From: Scenedesmus sp. ARA3
Taxonomy: Eukaryota > Chlorophyta > Chlorophyceae > Sphaeropleales > Scenedesmaceae
Reading direction: 5' to 3'
Assembly: GCA_004335835.1 (NCBI GenBank)
Contig: RWJK01000364.1
Coordinates: forward strand, 29,579-93,578
DNA: 64,000 nt
The notes beneath the pieces are model-generated. The model had not been told where the DNA came from and ran no database searches. It saw only the letters and a list, made by a program, of their open reading frames with translations. The translations under genes were made by a program, and so were the position numbers. Within the stretch, counting starts at the first letter, position 1. The number at the start of each line of letters is the position of its first letter. This document shows, one piece after another, positions 31,552 through 43,970 of the stretch.

Positions 31552-33760
31552 TCACGCTGCATCTGCCTGCTGCTGGTTCTGCTGCTGCTCTCCGTCCTGG
31601 GAGATGTTCATCGGCAACGCTTGCAGGGCCTTTGTTGCTTCAAAGGCCCGATGCATCGCCACTGCCTTGCGTGCTGCTGCTGCTACCAGGCGGTCTGCTT
31701 GCAGGACTTCGGGCGCAGTGGGGTCTGCAGCACAGCAACAGGAGCAGTAGCATGCCACAGAACGCACAGAATCAGCCTAGGCGCTGGCTGGTGTAGACCA
31801 GCAGTCAGCTGGATCATGCGCATCCCTCACCACATGGGTGCTGGCCGCAACAGCGCCCAATGAAAGCGTATTGCTGGTCTGAAATGCGGCAGAAAGCCGG
31901 ACGGAGCGCCATGCTGATGCTATACGAATTCCATGACTGTGATGGCGATGCGTCCGCTTCAGCGGCTTTGCATGAAGATGCTCCTGCAGCCGCTGTATGC
32001 CTGCTGCACAGCCATGTGCTGCTGCGCGCACCTTGCTTCTTGCTCTGCACTGATATCGATGACGACATTGCTTGCTGCAGCTCATTCAGCGCCCTGTCAA
32101 CCTGCAGCATGGGCACGGACACCATAAACAAACAACGGCAGCAAAGCTGGTGAGAGTGTTGGACAAGGGGGAGCAAACCGTTCTACACGCAACAGACTGC
32201 ACAAGACACGGAAGCAGGCAGGGTCACATGGTGCACATGCTGCAGCGCAACCTTGGCAACATGCTGCAACACGTGTTTGTGCCCAGGCGCTTGAAAACGT
32301 GCATGGCTGGAACTGCATGATCAGCAATACCAGTGTCGCTGCTGCAACATCTGACGTGCCAGGTGCTGCACATGCTGATACACAGCCTGAGCAAGCATGC
32401 TGCAGCTAGCGGACTGCAGAGACACCCAATTGCTTGCTGCTGCAGATCCACAGGTCCCTCGAATATCGTCAGCGTCAGCATGCAACAGCCAGGCGGCCCT
32501 GCTGCTGTGCATGCCGGCCTTGCTGCTAGCGGGACTCACTGCTGACTGCACTGCTGCGCGCTCCTCGTCTTCTGTGAACTCTGTGCGCTGGAAGCCGGTG
32601 ACCTCCAGCTCTATGTCTTGGATGGAGCCGTCCCACGCGTCACGCACTTGCACCCCCTCAGCAATCGCCTTCTCCTCCCGAAGCCACACAGGCACCTTGA
32701 TCTGGCAGTTTTCGCCCGGCTTCCAGCACAGCACGCCACCGTCCTGGCTCTTCACTACATACTTGTATTCCAGCTCTACTTCTGGCCTGCAGGACAGGGT
32801 GAGCAGTGCAGGTGCATAGACACAGAGGTGGTGAGAGGTAACTGTGCAAGTAGCTACAGCGGATGGCTGCCAAGGAAACTCAGGACGCAATGTGCAGTCA
32901 ATGGCAAGTCGCACGCTTGCAGAAGCCTTGCCTGCTAGCTGCAGGGTGAGTGCGGCCACAGAACATCGACACGTGTTGAAAGTGATTGCTTCTGTGATGA
33001 TACAACCTACGCAGCACTGCAGGCGTGTCAAGCTTTGCCATAACTGACATGGAGACTGTAGCAGACCACAACCCAGCAAGTAGCGCTATGCTGACAACAT
33101 GCAGCAGCGCTGCTGTCGCGCCCTGCGCCAGCATGTCACTGCAGCAGTTCTGGCTGCCCTGTTGCTTCGGTTGCTTGGCAACGACCAGTTGTATCTGCTC
33201 ACCCTGCTGAGACTTCAAAATCCACCTCCCACACGTCCCCATCGGTCCAGTGCATGCGCTTGCCATTCTCTACACTCCAGTTGCCAAGTGCTTCGCCCGA
33301 ACCAACCAAGCATATCTCCTGGCCAAAGCTGCAGCGGTACGGCAGCTTGAAGCTGAGCTTAACCTTGTTGCTGGAGCCTGCAACAGTTTCAGGTATTGCC
33401 AGTGAGCGAAGGTAGGGGCCCAAATGTTGCCAGGGCTGCGGCTGCAACGCACACCTACCTGATACCGTGGTTGCTGGCCGCTCCGCCTGCTGTTGGAAGC
33501 ACCGTACAGTGCACTGCCGCCGAAGCCTGCTGCAGAACAGTCTGCAAACCTGCACGTTGGAATGATCATGGCGGGTAACAGGCCGATCAGCATGCTGCAG
33601 CACCAGACTGCTGATTCCGAACGAGTTCGCCAGCCAAAACAGCCCGCACCTCTGCTGGCCTGCTTGAGCAACTTGCAATCCCACCACTTGACGTATGACT
33701 TCTTAGCCGAGTATGCTGACTGCTGCTGCCCCGCGAGAAAGCAGTGCCTGCTGCCAGCAT
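31552..33760 (-). CDS. CBM20 starch-binding protein, probably plastidial
   Basis: Six exons on -: 33760-33650, 33549-33459, 33377-33203, 32786-32540, 32101-32032, 31724-31552; 288 residues, all in frame. Residues ~1-67 are Ser/Arg-rich and almost free of acidic residues, fitting a chloroplast transit peptide. Residues ~72-165 form a family-20 carbohydrate-binding module: KLSFKLPYRCSFGQEICLVG, then ALGNW, then VELEYKYVV and WKPGEN. The Trp of GNW and of WKPGEN correspond to the starch-contacting Trp of CBM20 site 1. No catalytic domain follows. Instead there is an acidic linker and a helical, probably coiled-coil C-terminus (DRALNELQQAM; RKAVAMHRAFEATKALQAL) with a Gln-rich end. A scaffold-type starch-granule or pyrenoid-starch protein is a fair inference. 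An unspliced start at 33687 is an alternative for the leader. Confidence 0.88.
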
Positions 33761-34392
33761 TGCTGCTTGTGCCTCAGCACACGAGCTTCGGCAAACAGCA
33801 CCACACGAACGCGGCACTGATTGAAAGTCTTCAATCAAAACCAACGAAGCCAAACGACAGCAGCCTCAGAAAGGGCTACCTGAGCCGGGAACAGCGGAAA
33901 CGCCTCACGTATGGCAAACAAAGCAAAGGCAAGTACGTAACCAGCTTATTTGACATCAGGACAGTATGTGAGCGAACCACCAAAGCATGTCAGCGCGGTG
34001 ACCTAACCGTCCTTTGACTGCATGTCAGGTGATTCAACCTTGTCACTGCTAGCACCTGTGCTTGGGGTGCTGCTGCAGGATTGTCTTGTGCTCAATGTAT
34101 CTGCTGCAACCATGTGCTCACAACACATGCGTGGTGCAATAGCTGCGGCTGGTTGCGTGGGCATCATTGCAGGCTTGACTGCTGCAGCGGCTGCCATATC
34201 CGATGTTGACACAACACCGTGGGCCAGTCCATGCCACAAACGTGGCACCAAAGATGCTTTGCACGCCAAGCTGAACTATACCAAAAGGCATCGGTTGGCC
34301 CCAACGGACTGTCACAACTTTTCATTGTCATGGTGCCTAGCGATGACGACAAACTGAAATCGGTGACCTACTGCTGACTGACGGCTTACAAT

Positions 34393-34505
34393 TTACAAGG
34401 ACGAATAAACAACAGCTCCTGGATTTGGAGAAACAAGGTAGATGCCAGCGCACCTTGCCAAGCAATGCTGGACCAGGAGGTCCCCTCCCAAAGTCCCTGA
34501 TGCGT
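34393..34505 (-). repeat. dispersed repeat, copy A
   Basis: Shares with copies B, C and D the word GCAATGCTGGACCAG, a following CCC-rich CCCAAAG-type block, and a preceding AAGGACGAAT box. On - it reads ...FGRGPPGPALLGK. Confidence 0.7.
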
Positions 34506-34617
34506 GCTGCATGCATGTGGCGGCGCGCCGCACGCACGTGGCGGCTACGTTCGGAACACTGCAGCCCACCTTGGAAACGGCTGACAACTTGTGCACCACC
34601 ATGCGATGCACAGGAGT

Positions 34618-34750
34618 GTAAGGATGGATTTATACGCCTCCAGGATCCCGAAGGACGGTGATTAATGCATAACTGTGCACCTTCAAGCAATGCTGGACCA
34701 GAAGGCCCACGCCCAAGCCACCTGGTGCTCCAAGTGGGCTGTTCATGCAG
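34618..34750 (-). repeat. dispersed repeat, copy B
   Basis: Closest to copy C: both share CCAGGATCCCGAAGGAC, ATGCATA and CACCTTCAAGCAATGCTGG in order. On - one frame reads GPSGPALLEGAQLCI. Confidence 0.75.
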
Positions 34751-36239
34751 GCACGGCTGTTCGGCAGCATGGCATCAAGTGATAGAATACCTGCAGCGCA
34801 AAGAGGGCACACGAGGCAGCATGTCGTGAGGAGTGTTGACCACCCAACCCCACCCACATGCAAGCCCAGCTGCCAACGCAACTTAAGCAGACACATGTGC
34901 ATGCCCAGCGGGAACTTGCTGTCGGTCACAGGGCAATTTAGAGTGCAAATTTGGCAGCAAGCAGGGGCCACTGTGGCACGGAAACGTGTGCACATCATCC
35001 GAGCCATTGTGTGCACATGCGCCTGATTCACTGAAACTCGGGCGACATCAGCTGCTGAGGTGCTGCTGCCTGCAGCATTACGGCGGGCATTCAGCCTAAA
35101 CATTTGCTGAAAATAAAAAAGGACATTTGCAGGGTCCAATACACGTGCAACCTGCCTTACGCAGATGCTGTCAGTTGCTTCCACTGGCGACACAGACAGC
35201 ATGCAGATGCCGGCGACGCAAGGTGCTGTGAGAAGCAGTCACTTGTTGTCACGGTCGTCATCAAACATGTTCCCACTTTTTGAGCAACAGCCACTGCCAT
35301 ATCTTGCGGCGAGGTTGGACTGGGAAAGCTCGAAAAGCTTGCAACACAAAGTGTCCCCATCCGGAATGACGGGAGAGCACAGAGGAGTAACAGAAACAAC
35401 AACTTGCCCATGTGACTACAGTGTAAGCAGTGGGAATCATGCAGTTACTAACACTGGTTGTGCCACACTGAACAGGAGACAGAAACCCTGCGAGTTGCGC
35501 GTGTGACGACTACTAGTAGTCCAGCAGTGTGAGGTGTGGTGTAACCAGCACAGCAGCCATAATGAGGCACTGCTTGCATTACGTTCTGCTGACATTTAAG
35601 CAAGCAAAAAACATACTGAGTAAAAGCAACAATTTAGGCCAGCCCTTTTTCTGTTGTAGGCATGGCCGGACTTGCTGGCAGCTGCCTGCAGCTGCTCAGC
35701 AAGCCTGGTGGTGGGAGTCCGCCAGAATGCCGGCTGCTAAACAGGATGACCGGTTGCAAGGCAGGTCAAACCAGATCATATGAGTTTTCAGCTTGCAGGT
35801 TTGTCAAAAGTCGGGAGGGGGCATGCTGGCACTGTCGGTTGTTCCCAAGCGTGCCACTCAATGCTGGGCACCGGTGGTACCCTGTGCAGCTTCATGGAGG
35901 CCACATGCACGTCACTGGCATGGCATGCCCAGTCAGCAGGTTTCCCACGTGACACTCTCAACGACACTTTCATCGACCTCAGGCTCTACTTCTTAGTGCA
36001 AATAGCTGCCACGTTTGCACACTTGCAAGTCCGGCATGAGGTCAGCTGCTGCCAGCACTGGCCCAGTAGCACCAATGCACCAGCAACAAGGCTATGATGT
36101 GCAACACGACAGTCGTTTGAAGCAATTGAAAGCTTTTAAGGTTAAAAGATGCTAAAGACCATCGCCAGCCTGTGCGAGTTTTGTGGGCAAGACCCTGGCA
36201 GCGTGACAAGACCGACCCGAGGGCCTTCTTACACTCTCC

Positions 36240-37702
36240 ATGCTGCTGAAGACGTCACCAACACTGTTACAGGAGATCAGTAACTCAACAGTTTATAGAG
36301 CAAATTGCAGGCCGTTCAGTCTCACATATAGCTTGAATCCCTGTACGAGAGATACGCACCACTCTGTGCAGCCATGCTTCCATCTAGAGGTGCCCAGCTT
36401 CCTGATATACAGGCACGTGCTGGTGATCGGCCTGGCTTTCACCTCTAGGAGACGCGTAGGCGGTAGTATGACTTGTCCTCGTGGCCTGCAGGTGGACGCT
36501 GTGCCTGGCTTGAACTCTGCCAACGAAGATGCAAGCTCAGTTGCCAACAACTTCTTCATGTATATTTTCAAGGTGCGAGCCTGGGCTGGGCGCCCTTGTC
36601 TGAGCGTTCCTCAGAGCCTGCTGGCGTGTGTTTATATGCGCGTCACGCTTGCCTCGGTTCGCCCAGGGAGTGCATCTATGGGTTTTAATAGGCAAGGATC
36701 AGACACTTTGAGCATCCAGCAGGCGTGCTCAGTTCAGTAAGCTTCGTTCGCCCTTGGGCAACCTGTCTGTGGAAGCAAGATGCTTCTTTACCCCGCAACA
36801 GCCGCAGGCTGCGATGTTCAGCAAGGTTGATGGTTGACTGCTTTTGCAATACGCATGGCACCGCAGCGTGTGTGTGTATGCCCAGCTGTTGACAACTGCT
36901 GTCTGCACTGGAGTCAGAAGTGCATGTTCTCTGTGTGGTGGTTGCCTTTCATACCCAACTAACAATATTTTGCTGACGTGCCTGATTCGGTTCTGCACTT
37001 GCAGGTGCAGCCGTGCCCAAAGAGGTGAGCGCCAGCAGACCAATGATTACAGCCAGGTGTCCTTGTGCAGCATGCCCCGTGTATGCTTGCCATGCACTCT
37101 GTGTTGCACGTCATCAGCACACACATTTCTGCACGTGGTCGGTTGGCACAGCAGTGGCTGCAAAGCTCCTCCTGCTGCAACTACCGGCTTGCAGGGGTGC
37201 ACACGACTGGAGCAGCTGCCCTTATGCGCACCCCAAGGAGAAGGCGCGCAGGCGCGACCCTCGCGTATACAAATACGCATCCACACCATGCCCGGAGAGC
37301 CTCAAGGTGCGCAGCAGCCTGGTTCAGTTACACAACAACAGCTGTTTGCCGTATTTGACCGTACGTTGACCGAGCAGGCTGCGTCCAGTCCTGCAAGGAT
37401 AGTGGTGGCAAACAGCGGCTGTGGCAGCGTATCACAGGTTTCTGTAAGCACCTGCCAGGGTTGCAGGACAGCAGTGTGCGACCTCTAAACGCTGCTGCGG
37501 CAGCATCCAACGTTTGCACATGCTTTCATCTTGCAGCTGAGTGCGCTCCAGTCACTCCCTCGTGCGCGATACCGCCCCTGGTATACTTCACACAGGTGAA
37601 ACGTATGCGACCCTGTCGCAAAGGTTGTTGTCATGTACATTGGCAGTCCACGCTGCGTGTGTGCTTGCACGTTAACATACTTGGTGCTGCTGTCGTCTGC
37701 TG

Positions 37703-37739
<37 letters not shown>

Positions 37740-39435
37740 GGGTGAGCTGTGGCCGCGGCGTTGACTGCCCCTTTGCCCACAGCGTGTACGAGTACTGGCT
37801 GCACCCCACGCGCTTCCGCACACAGATGTGCAAGAAGGGCAACCAGTGCAACCGCACGCTGTGCTTCTTCGCTCACAGGTAGGGGAGCGACTGTGTATGC
37901 TGCTGTGTTCGCCACCCTGCGGTTTGTGCTGCGGTGTGCCATGCAGTGCAGCTGCCTGGAGGTACAGCCGCTGTGCTGTCAGCTGCATTCCGGTGCATGC
38001 CTGGCTTGGTGGCAACAGCTAGCAGCAGCTGACGGAAGTTTTTGGATGGTGGTTGAGCCCAGCATTCTCTGCAGCAGGCTTGCAAGTAGCTGCACTGCCA
38101 AACCAGGTTGCCACTGACACCTGTTTTTTTGTGTTGGTGCTGTGCAGCGCATGTGAGCTGCGCTTCCCCGACACGACCGACGACCTGGAGGCAGCAGCAG
38201 TGGATGCGGCAGCAGCATCTGCCACTGCCGGCGCGCTGCCGATGGTGACGCCTGGCGCCCAGACCGTTACATACCACCCCAGCAGCATGATGATGGGCAT
38301 GGCGCCCAATGCTGCAGCTGTGAATGCAGCAGTGCATGGCGGCAGCGGCTACGGCCTGCCAGGCATGATGGGCATTGGCGGCGTCTGCGGCGACAGCAGC
38401 AGCATGCAGCTCGCCAACGCAGCCCGCTACAACATCGCCAACGGCGGCAGCAGCTACGGCCTGGTCTGCATGCCAGGCCAGCAGCAGCAGCAGCAGCTGC
38501 AGCAGCAGCAGCAGCAGCAGCTGCAGCAGCAGCAGCTGCAGGGCTCCCTGCAGGGATCACTGCAGGGCTCTCTGGTGCGTGATGATGCTGGAGGCTCCTT
38601 TGCAAGCCTTGCTGGATCAGACCCCAACCTGCGCATCCCAGGCATTGCCATGCAGCAGCAGCAGCAGCAGCAGCAGCAGGACGCTGCTGCTCGCAGCCTC
38701 TCCGAGCCGCTGCCACCCATGCCGGATGGCAGCACTGCCATGATGAACGGCTGCAACCCGGCTACCAATGCAGCGTGGCTGCAGCTGGCTGCAGCGAGCC
38801 AGCTGCCGGCCAGCCAGATCCTCAGCAGCATCCGGCCCCCGCAGCCGCAGCCGCCGCAGATGCAGCAGGCAGCGCAGCAGCTGATGCCTGGCGCGCGCAA
38901 CACAGCAATGGATGCTGCCGCGAGCCTGGCGCACTTGGCGGCGCCTCCTGGCATGATGGGCGGCCTGAACATGAACATGAGCAGCGGCGGCGCTGCCAGC
39001 GCTGGCATGGACAATGTGTCCTCCAACCTCGCTGCGCTGAGCCTGGTTGATGACAGCAGCAACAGCTCCTCCTGCCTCACTGGTATGAGCGGCGAGCACC
39101 AGTACCTGGCAGCGCTGAATGTTGCGGCTGCAGCAGCGGCGTCTGGCCGGCCCCTGGACTTGAGTGCTGCGCTGCACACGCCGCTGCAGTCGCCGCCAAA
39201 GAACAGCAGCAACATGGAGAACTTCCTGCTGCTGCAGCAGCTGCAGGCACAGCAGCAGCAGCTGGTGAAGCTGGGCAGCACTGCGAGCAGCATGAGCTGC
39301 GGGCTGTCTCCCGGCAGCCGCCAGGGCAGCGGCAACATGTATGCTGCTCTGGCAAACATGCAGAACGGCCTGCAGAACGGCAACATGATGGTGAGCCAGC
39401 AGGTCAACGGCTCTTGGGGTGTGCGCATGGCGTAA
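36240..39435 (+). CDS. plant-type tandem CCCH zinc-finger RNA-binding protein
   Basis: Exons 36240-36572, 37005-37024 (20 bases), 37195-37306, 37739-37878, 38148-39435; about 630 residues, all in frame. Exons 2-4 hold the arginine-rich region plus tandem fingers of plant RR-TZF proteins: [20 protein letters not shown], then C150-x8-C-x5-C-x3-H and, after exactly 16 residues, C186-x5-C-x4-C-x3-H. Such proteins bind mRNA and sit in P-bodies/stress granules, controlling mRNA turnover and translation. The C-terminal ~430 residues are Gln/Ala/Ser/Met-rich and low complexity (poly-Gln at 38480-38540 and 38653-38680), as expected for granule-forming proteins. The N-terminus is uncertain: codon use before 36492 is poor, CCTGCAG at 36485-36491 is a good acceptor, and a first exon starting at 36149 would fit. 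Confidence 0.88.
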
Positions 39436-42400
39436 CTGGTGGTGGTTTTGTGTGCGTGCTGTGAGCTGGCGTGCGTGCGGCTCCTGCATGCGGCGGTGGT
39501 GCGGCAGGCCGCTGTTGCTGTGGCTCTCGGCTGTGTTGGTGCTGATGTGGCTTGCCTTGAAGCCTTTCATGTGCCTGGCAACGCGTTGAAGTGGTGAAGT
39601 GTGAAGCGCTAGTTTGAGCCATAGTATTGTCAGTGGTGACAATGCACCCTAGGTTTAGCTGCGCTGCGCTGATTGGGCACTTGTTTGCGGCTAAAGCTTC
39701 TCTTGCGTGTGTAGATTGCCTAGAGGGTGGTCATACCTGTTGAAGCTGGAGCTAGGCTGTTTACTCACTAGTGTATGCGGAAGTGCTGGATTGGGTTGGT
39801 GGAAGCATGCTTGCAGTGGATGCGAGGTGGGGTACCCATGAAGGCTTGGTACAGGTGTTGTAAGGTAGCTGGGCTGCCATTGCTGCAGCGTATTCTGCTG
39901 TGCGTGCCAGTTTTGGCTCGGGATGGCTGCTTGTGCTACCCGGGATGTTGCTGCGTGAGTTCTAAGGAGTGACCTGCAGACACGGGAGTGTTACATTGCC
40001 CTTTGCTACAGCCTTCAACTGCTACGGCTATCACGCATCTGCAGAGCGAGTGAGCTTCCGCACAGGTTGTGCTGTGGCTCTGCATGTCATTGCAGCATGG
40101 ACAGCAACGTGCTTGCAGCCGCGATGGTGGATGTCATGCATCTGGAGTGCACAGGCTGTGCTTGTGCATTGCAAAGGCTATGGCGCGTGTCAGTGAGTGG
40201 GGATTTCAGGGAGTGTCGCTGCTACTATGTTGCGATGGCTGCATACGTCCTTATGTGTCAGGTTGCGCCGCATCGTCTGGCAGGCAGCACCATACGCCTT
40301 ACTCTTACTCTCTCTGGGGTAGCGCTTTGGGGTCGGTTGAGTACTCGAAGCGACAATGAAGGTGCCGTGCTGCGTGTAGCATGATTTCCACGCATGGGCC
40401 CCGCCCCGGAGCTGTGGCATATATCTGCTGCTTCTGCATCACCTTACGCAATGCTGTGCGTGGCAGCTTCTACTGAACAGCCTGCAGCTGCACGCACACA
40501 ATGTGGGTGCATTTGTTGGCTTGGGTACCTCACAATGCACTAGCTTGAGTTTAGTCACTGCATGTGCAGCAGCCGCTGATGCATGTCACATCGCGCTTCC
40601 TGTGTTTCCTTGCGCATTGGTTTGGTTGCTGCGTGTTTTGGGCTGTGCTGTGAAAGGTGTTGTGTCCTGCCATCATGTCAATGGCTTATGTGGCTGGGAG
40701 TAGTGAGGCTGCTGATCTTCCGCTGAATGGGCCTGGATGCATCTCGCTTGGTTGTGACAGCACTTCTAACCATGTGCAGCAGCGTGCATGCTGTGCTTGG
40801 TGCAGGGTGCTTGTCAACAAGCAAGCAGAGGGGAGTGAGCCTCAGCCTGGCCCGAGCCTCACAATCTGTGCCTGAATTCGTCAGCAGGTGCCTGCACCTG
40901 TTGAGTATCTTGCGCAGCCAGCATTTGCACGATACAAGTGTGGCGCTGCTTACTAGTATCGTGTGCTTGCTGCAGAGTGTTGCTTGCAGCGTGCGGGCTG
41001 TGTGGAAAACTGTGAGAACTTGGCTGTTCTTGTGCATGTCATGCCACCCGCATGCGCACGTGTTGGTTTCGGCGTGTGCAGGTGCTTGCTTGCGTTGCAT
41101 GTTTGCTGCTGGCAGCAATGCATGCGCTGCTTTTGCTGCAATGCTCGCTGTTGCACTGCCTCGGCAGCACAGCTTGCAGGTCAAACTATGAGACTGTCAT
41201 GCGCTGGTGTGTTCTCATGCTGCAGCAGCACTGCCGTGCGCAGGCTCTCGGGTCTGCTGCGTGTGTGGTGTTGTTTGCACCAGCGTGGGGCTGATGTTGT
41301 ATGCTCTTATACTTTTCTACTGTACTTCACCGCTTGCTTGAGGTCTGTAGTAAATGCAGCAGGCTGTTAGGAGGTGTTAGTAGTAGGAACCGTTGGCCTC
41401 ATGACAACACTTGGCCAGCAGCCAGAAAGGTGTGTGTTCATGCATTTGTGTTTATTACAGCCGTCGTCTGAAGCAGTGATTGGGGACATGGACACCAGTC
41501 GCGTGTCGCAGCTGTCACAGCAGCATTTGAAACCCTGTCATCCTGCTGCGGTGTGTGTTTTGCTGCCTCATGGGTAGGCGCACATGCCTTGCTGTGCAAA
41601 CCAATCTTCATGTACGTGTGTCTGGCCTGTCTGCTGGTGCACGAACTGCAGAACGGGCTCATGGGCGGATGGCCAGCCCAATCACAGTTCCCTCTGCATT
41701 TGCACCGCCATGGGGTAATCCCCAAGGTTGTTTGTGCTTAGGGTACCACCACCCGTCGTGCTGCGCGCTCTTGTGGCAGCTAGAAGGCTGCATCAGCATG
41801 GTGTGCACTTGGCTTGGGTTGCTGTTGGCTGCTGTTACACCAAGGAGCGGCACACCATCATATGGCTTGAATGCAATTGGATAAGGCTACTGTCAACACA
41901 ATCGATGCATTGCAAGGTGGCAGCGGTGCACTTTGCTGCTCTGGCCGGCTCGTGACGGTTTCTTGTCTGTCTGCTGTCTGCTGCCTAGAACCCAACCCAG
42001 TGTGCTGTGGAGTTTTTGGTCACAGTCCATGGCACACGCCCCTCGTGGGTGTTCTTTCGGGGCTTGCGCTTGCTCTTCTGCCTCTGTTTGCACTGCACGT
42101 GTGGTGGCCTGAAGCTGCTGCGAGGGCGTCACTTTGGTACCCTCCTGCACGCCTGGCACTACATCTGCCCCCAGTTTCTTGCACTGGTCCTACTTGGCTG
42201 CGGGCTATCCCAGTCGCACTCGCCCCTGAGGGACGTCTTGCTCTTCAATAGCACACTGCTGTTGCATGGAAATCAAGGATCAGGCTCGGCTCGCTGGTGC
42301 GCGTGTTTTTGTCTGTCTGTCTTTGGGTATGTGATGCGGCAGGGAGGTGCAGCGGCGTTGCAGCTCTGCATTACGATGGTTGTGGAGTGAACGCTGCTGC

Positions 42401-43970
42401 TGCTGTGTGGGTGAGGCATCGCGCCAGCCTGGTGAATAACTGTTGCACCAGTCACCCTTGTGGAGTTAGCATGATGCCTGCTGTTGCTGGATAGTCGGCG
42501 GCCGTGCTGTGCTCACAGCTGCGCGCGCGCCGCACTACGTTGCTTTTACAGCAGCATGCTCTCTGTGTGAGGCTTGTGGTGGGTATGGAGAAGGTGCGGT
42601 TCAGTTGCATAGCATATGGTCCACATACACACATTGAACAGAGGCTTGAACCAATCTCCGGCTGCGTGTGCGCGAGGCGGGAAATTATCCCCTCGCTTGC
42701 ATGCAGGCTCAGAAAAGGCAGCGCACTTTCTACGGCAACTGCTGCTCTCTGTTGTCGGGAGTGGGCGCGTGCTGTCACGCATACTACGTCCCTGTTGCAT
42801 GACACAGCAATCGCCACTCTGTTGCTGGCTACGGGGTGCTTTCTGCGCAGTGTACAGTGCTATCTCAGGGGTGCGTGATGCATTGGCTGGCTGATTTGCG
42901 TGCTCAGCCTTGCCTTGCCGTGTTACTACTTGCCCTTAAGGGGGCCTTGATTGGGCGCTGCACTGCTACTGCTCGCTTGCTTCTCCTGGAGCTGCCTCTG
43001 CGTGCGGCGTCAGTGGATGGTGTGTGGCGCGGAGTGCGGATAGCACTCAAAGGCAGGCGTCACACGGGGTTTTCAAATAGTAGTATAAAATTGATCGCAT
43101 GTCACTCGTCGCTGACGGTCATCGCATTGCGTGGTGTGCGCAGCATGTGGAGCCACCATTGCGTTGATGGGCATCTGCTGCTGGGTTGCCTGCGGCAGAG
43201 CACAGCGCTGCCTGCCTGCAGAATACCCAGTGCTACTAAAACAGCATTCATACTATCGGGTATCTGTTGTCTTTCAGGGTTATCTGGCTACCATACTACC
43301 TTTAGTACCTTGTTGAGGGTGTTGCTCGAGTGGAGTGATGTCACTGCTTGGCGCTGCTCGGTCACCATTTTGGTGATGACAAAAGCAGGGAAGCTGGTAG
43401 CGCATGCAGGCAGGGCATCATCTTGCCTTGACTGGCATCGTCGTGCAGGCCTGCAGGGCTGTGTGGAATGGATCAGCAGCATATAAGGTCTTTGTAGTAC
43501 TTCATGCAAGGTTTTCCAACCATCTACCCTGGCCGGAGGCCAGAGCGGCACTGCATGCCGCAGTGCACAGTAGAGCCAGTGCTACACTGTTGGTGCAATG
43601 TCAGTGTACTGATCAGTCTGTTGAGTGAGTATTTGATGCCAGCACACTGGGCTTCTGCCTTGACTTGAAGTGGCAAGGCTGGGACAGACTCAAGTGCTGT
43701 TCTGAGTGCATGTGTGAGAGTGGTGCAGAGCCTGCAACTGCTTCAGGCGGCTGTATGGATCAGCTGCAGCTGGTCTGCCACACGTATGGAACAGAGTCAA
43801 CGTGGACAGGGAGGTGTTGGCTCACGTGAAGTTACATTGCTGCTGCAGGGCCCAACCTTGTTGTGCGGCCTGCACGTGCGCATGTGCGCCACGAACACTG
43901 CGTTGCTTATCATGAGCAGCGCAGTGTTTGAGTGGAAACAGCTGTCAAACCCAACGAGCTTTGTAACTTC
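39436..43970 (+). other. T+G-rich stretch after the CCCH gene, no protein gene supported
   Basis: About 4.5 kb strongly enriched in T and G on +, the composition shown by introns of + genes in this window. TGTAA occurs at 39859 and then, by eye, not again until 43962, where composition flips to C+A-rich. Open frames (e.g. 42836-43486) are Cys/Trp/Leu/Val-rich, as T+G-rich DNA gives by chance. It may be a long 3' region or a separate non-coding transcript. Confidence 0.5.

Larger units (their letters stand above)
33761..36239. other. divergent intergenic region with dispersed repeats, no gene seen
   Basis: Between CBM20 (-) and the CCCH gene (+). Two copies of a dispersed repeat lie at 34393-34505 and 34618-34750. 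A + frame at 33493-34017 overlaps CBM20 exons antisense and is not supported. An ATG at 36149 opens 44 codons and may be the true first exon of the CCCH gene. Confidence 0.5.

Noticed and set aside
33493..34017. 174-codon + frame with a basic segment
   Set aside because: It is antisense to the first CBM20 exons, whose phase-consistent splice model is much better supported.
38454..39642. Long - frames opposite the CCCH gene's last exon
   Set aside because: They are shadows of CAG repeats on the other strand (Cys/Leu/Ala from CTG), as are the - frames opposite 5950-13490 and 61320-63404.
42836..43486. 216-codon + frame in the T+G-rich tract
   Set aside because: Same compositional bias; no recognisable domain and neighbouring frames are equally open in patches.
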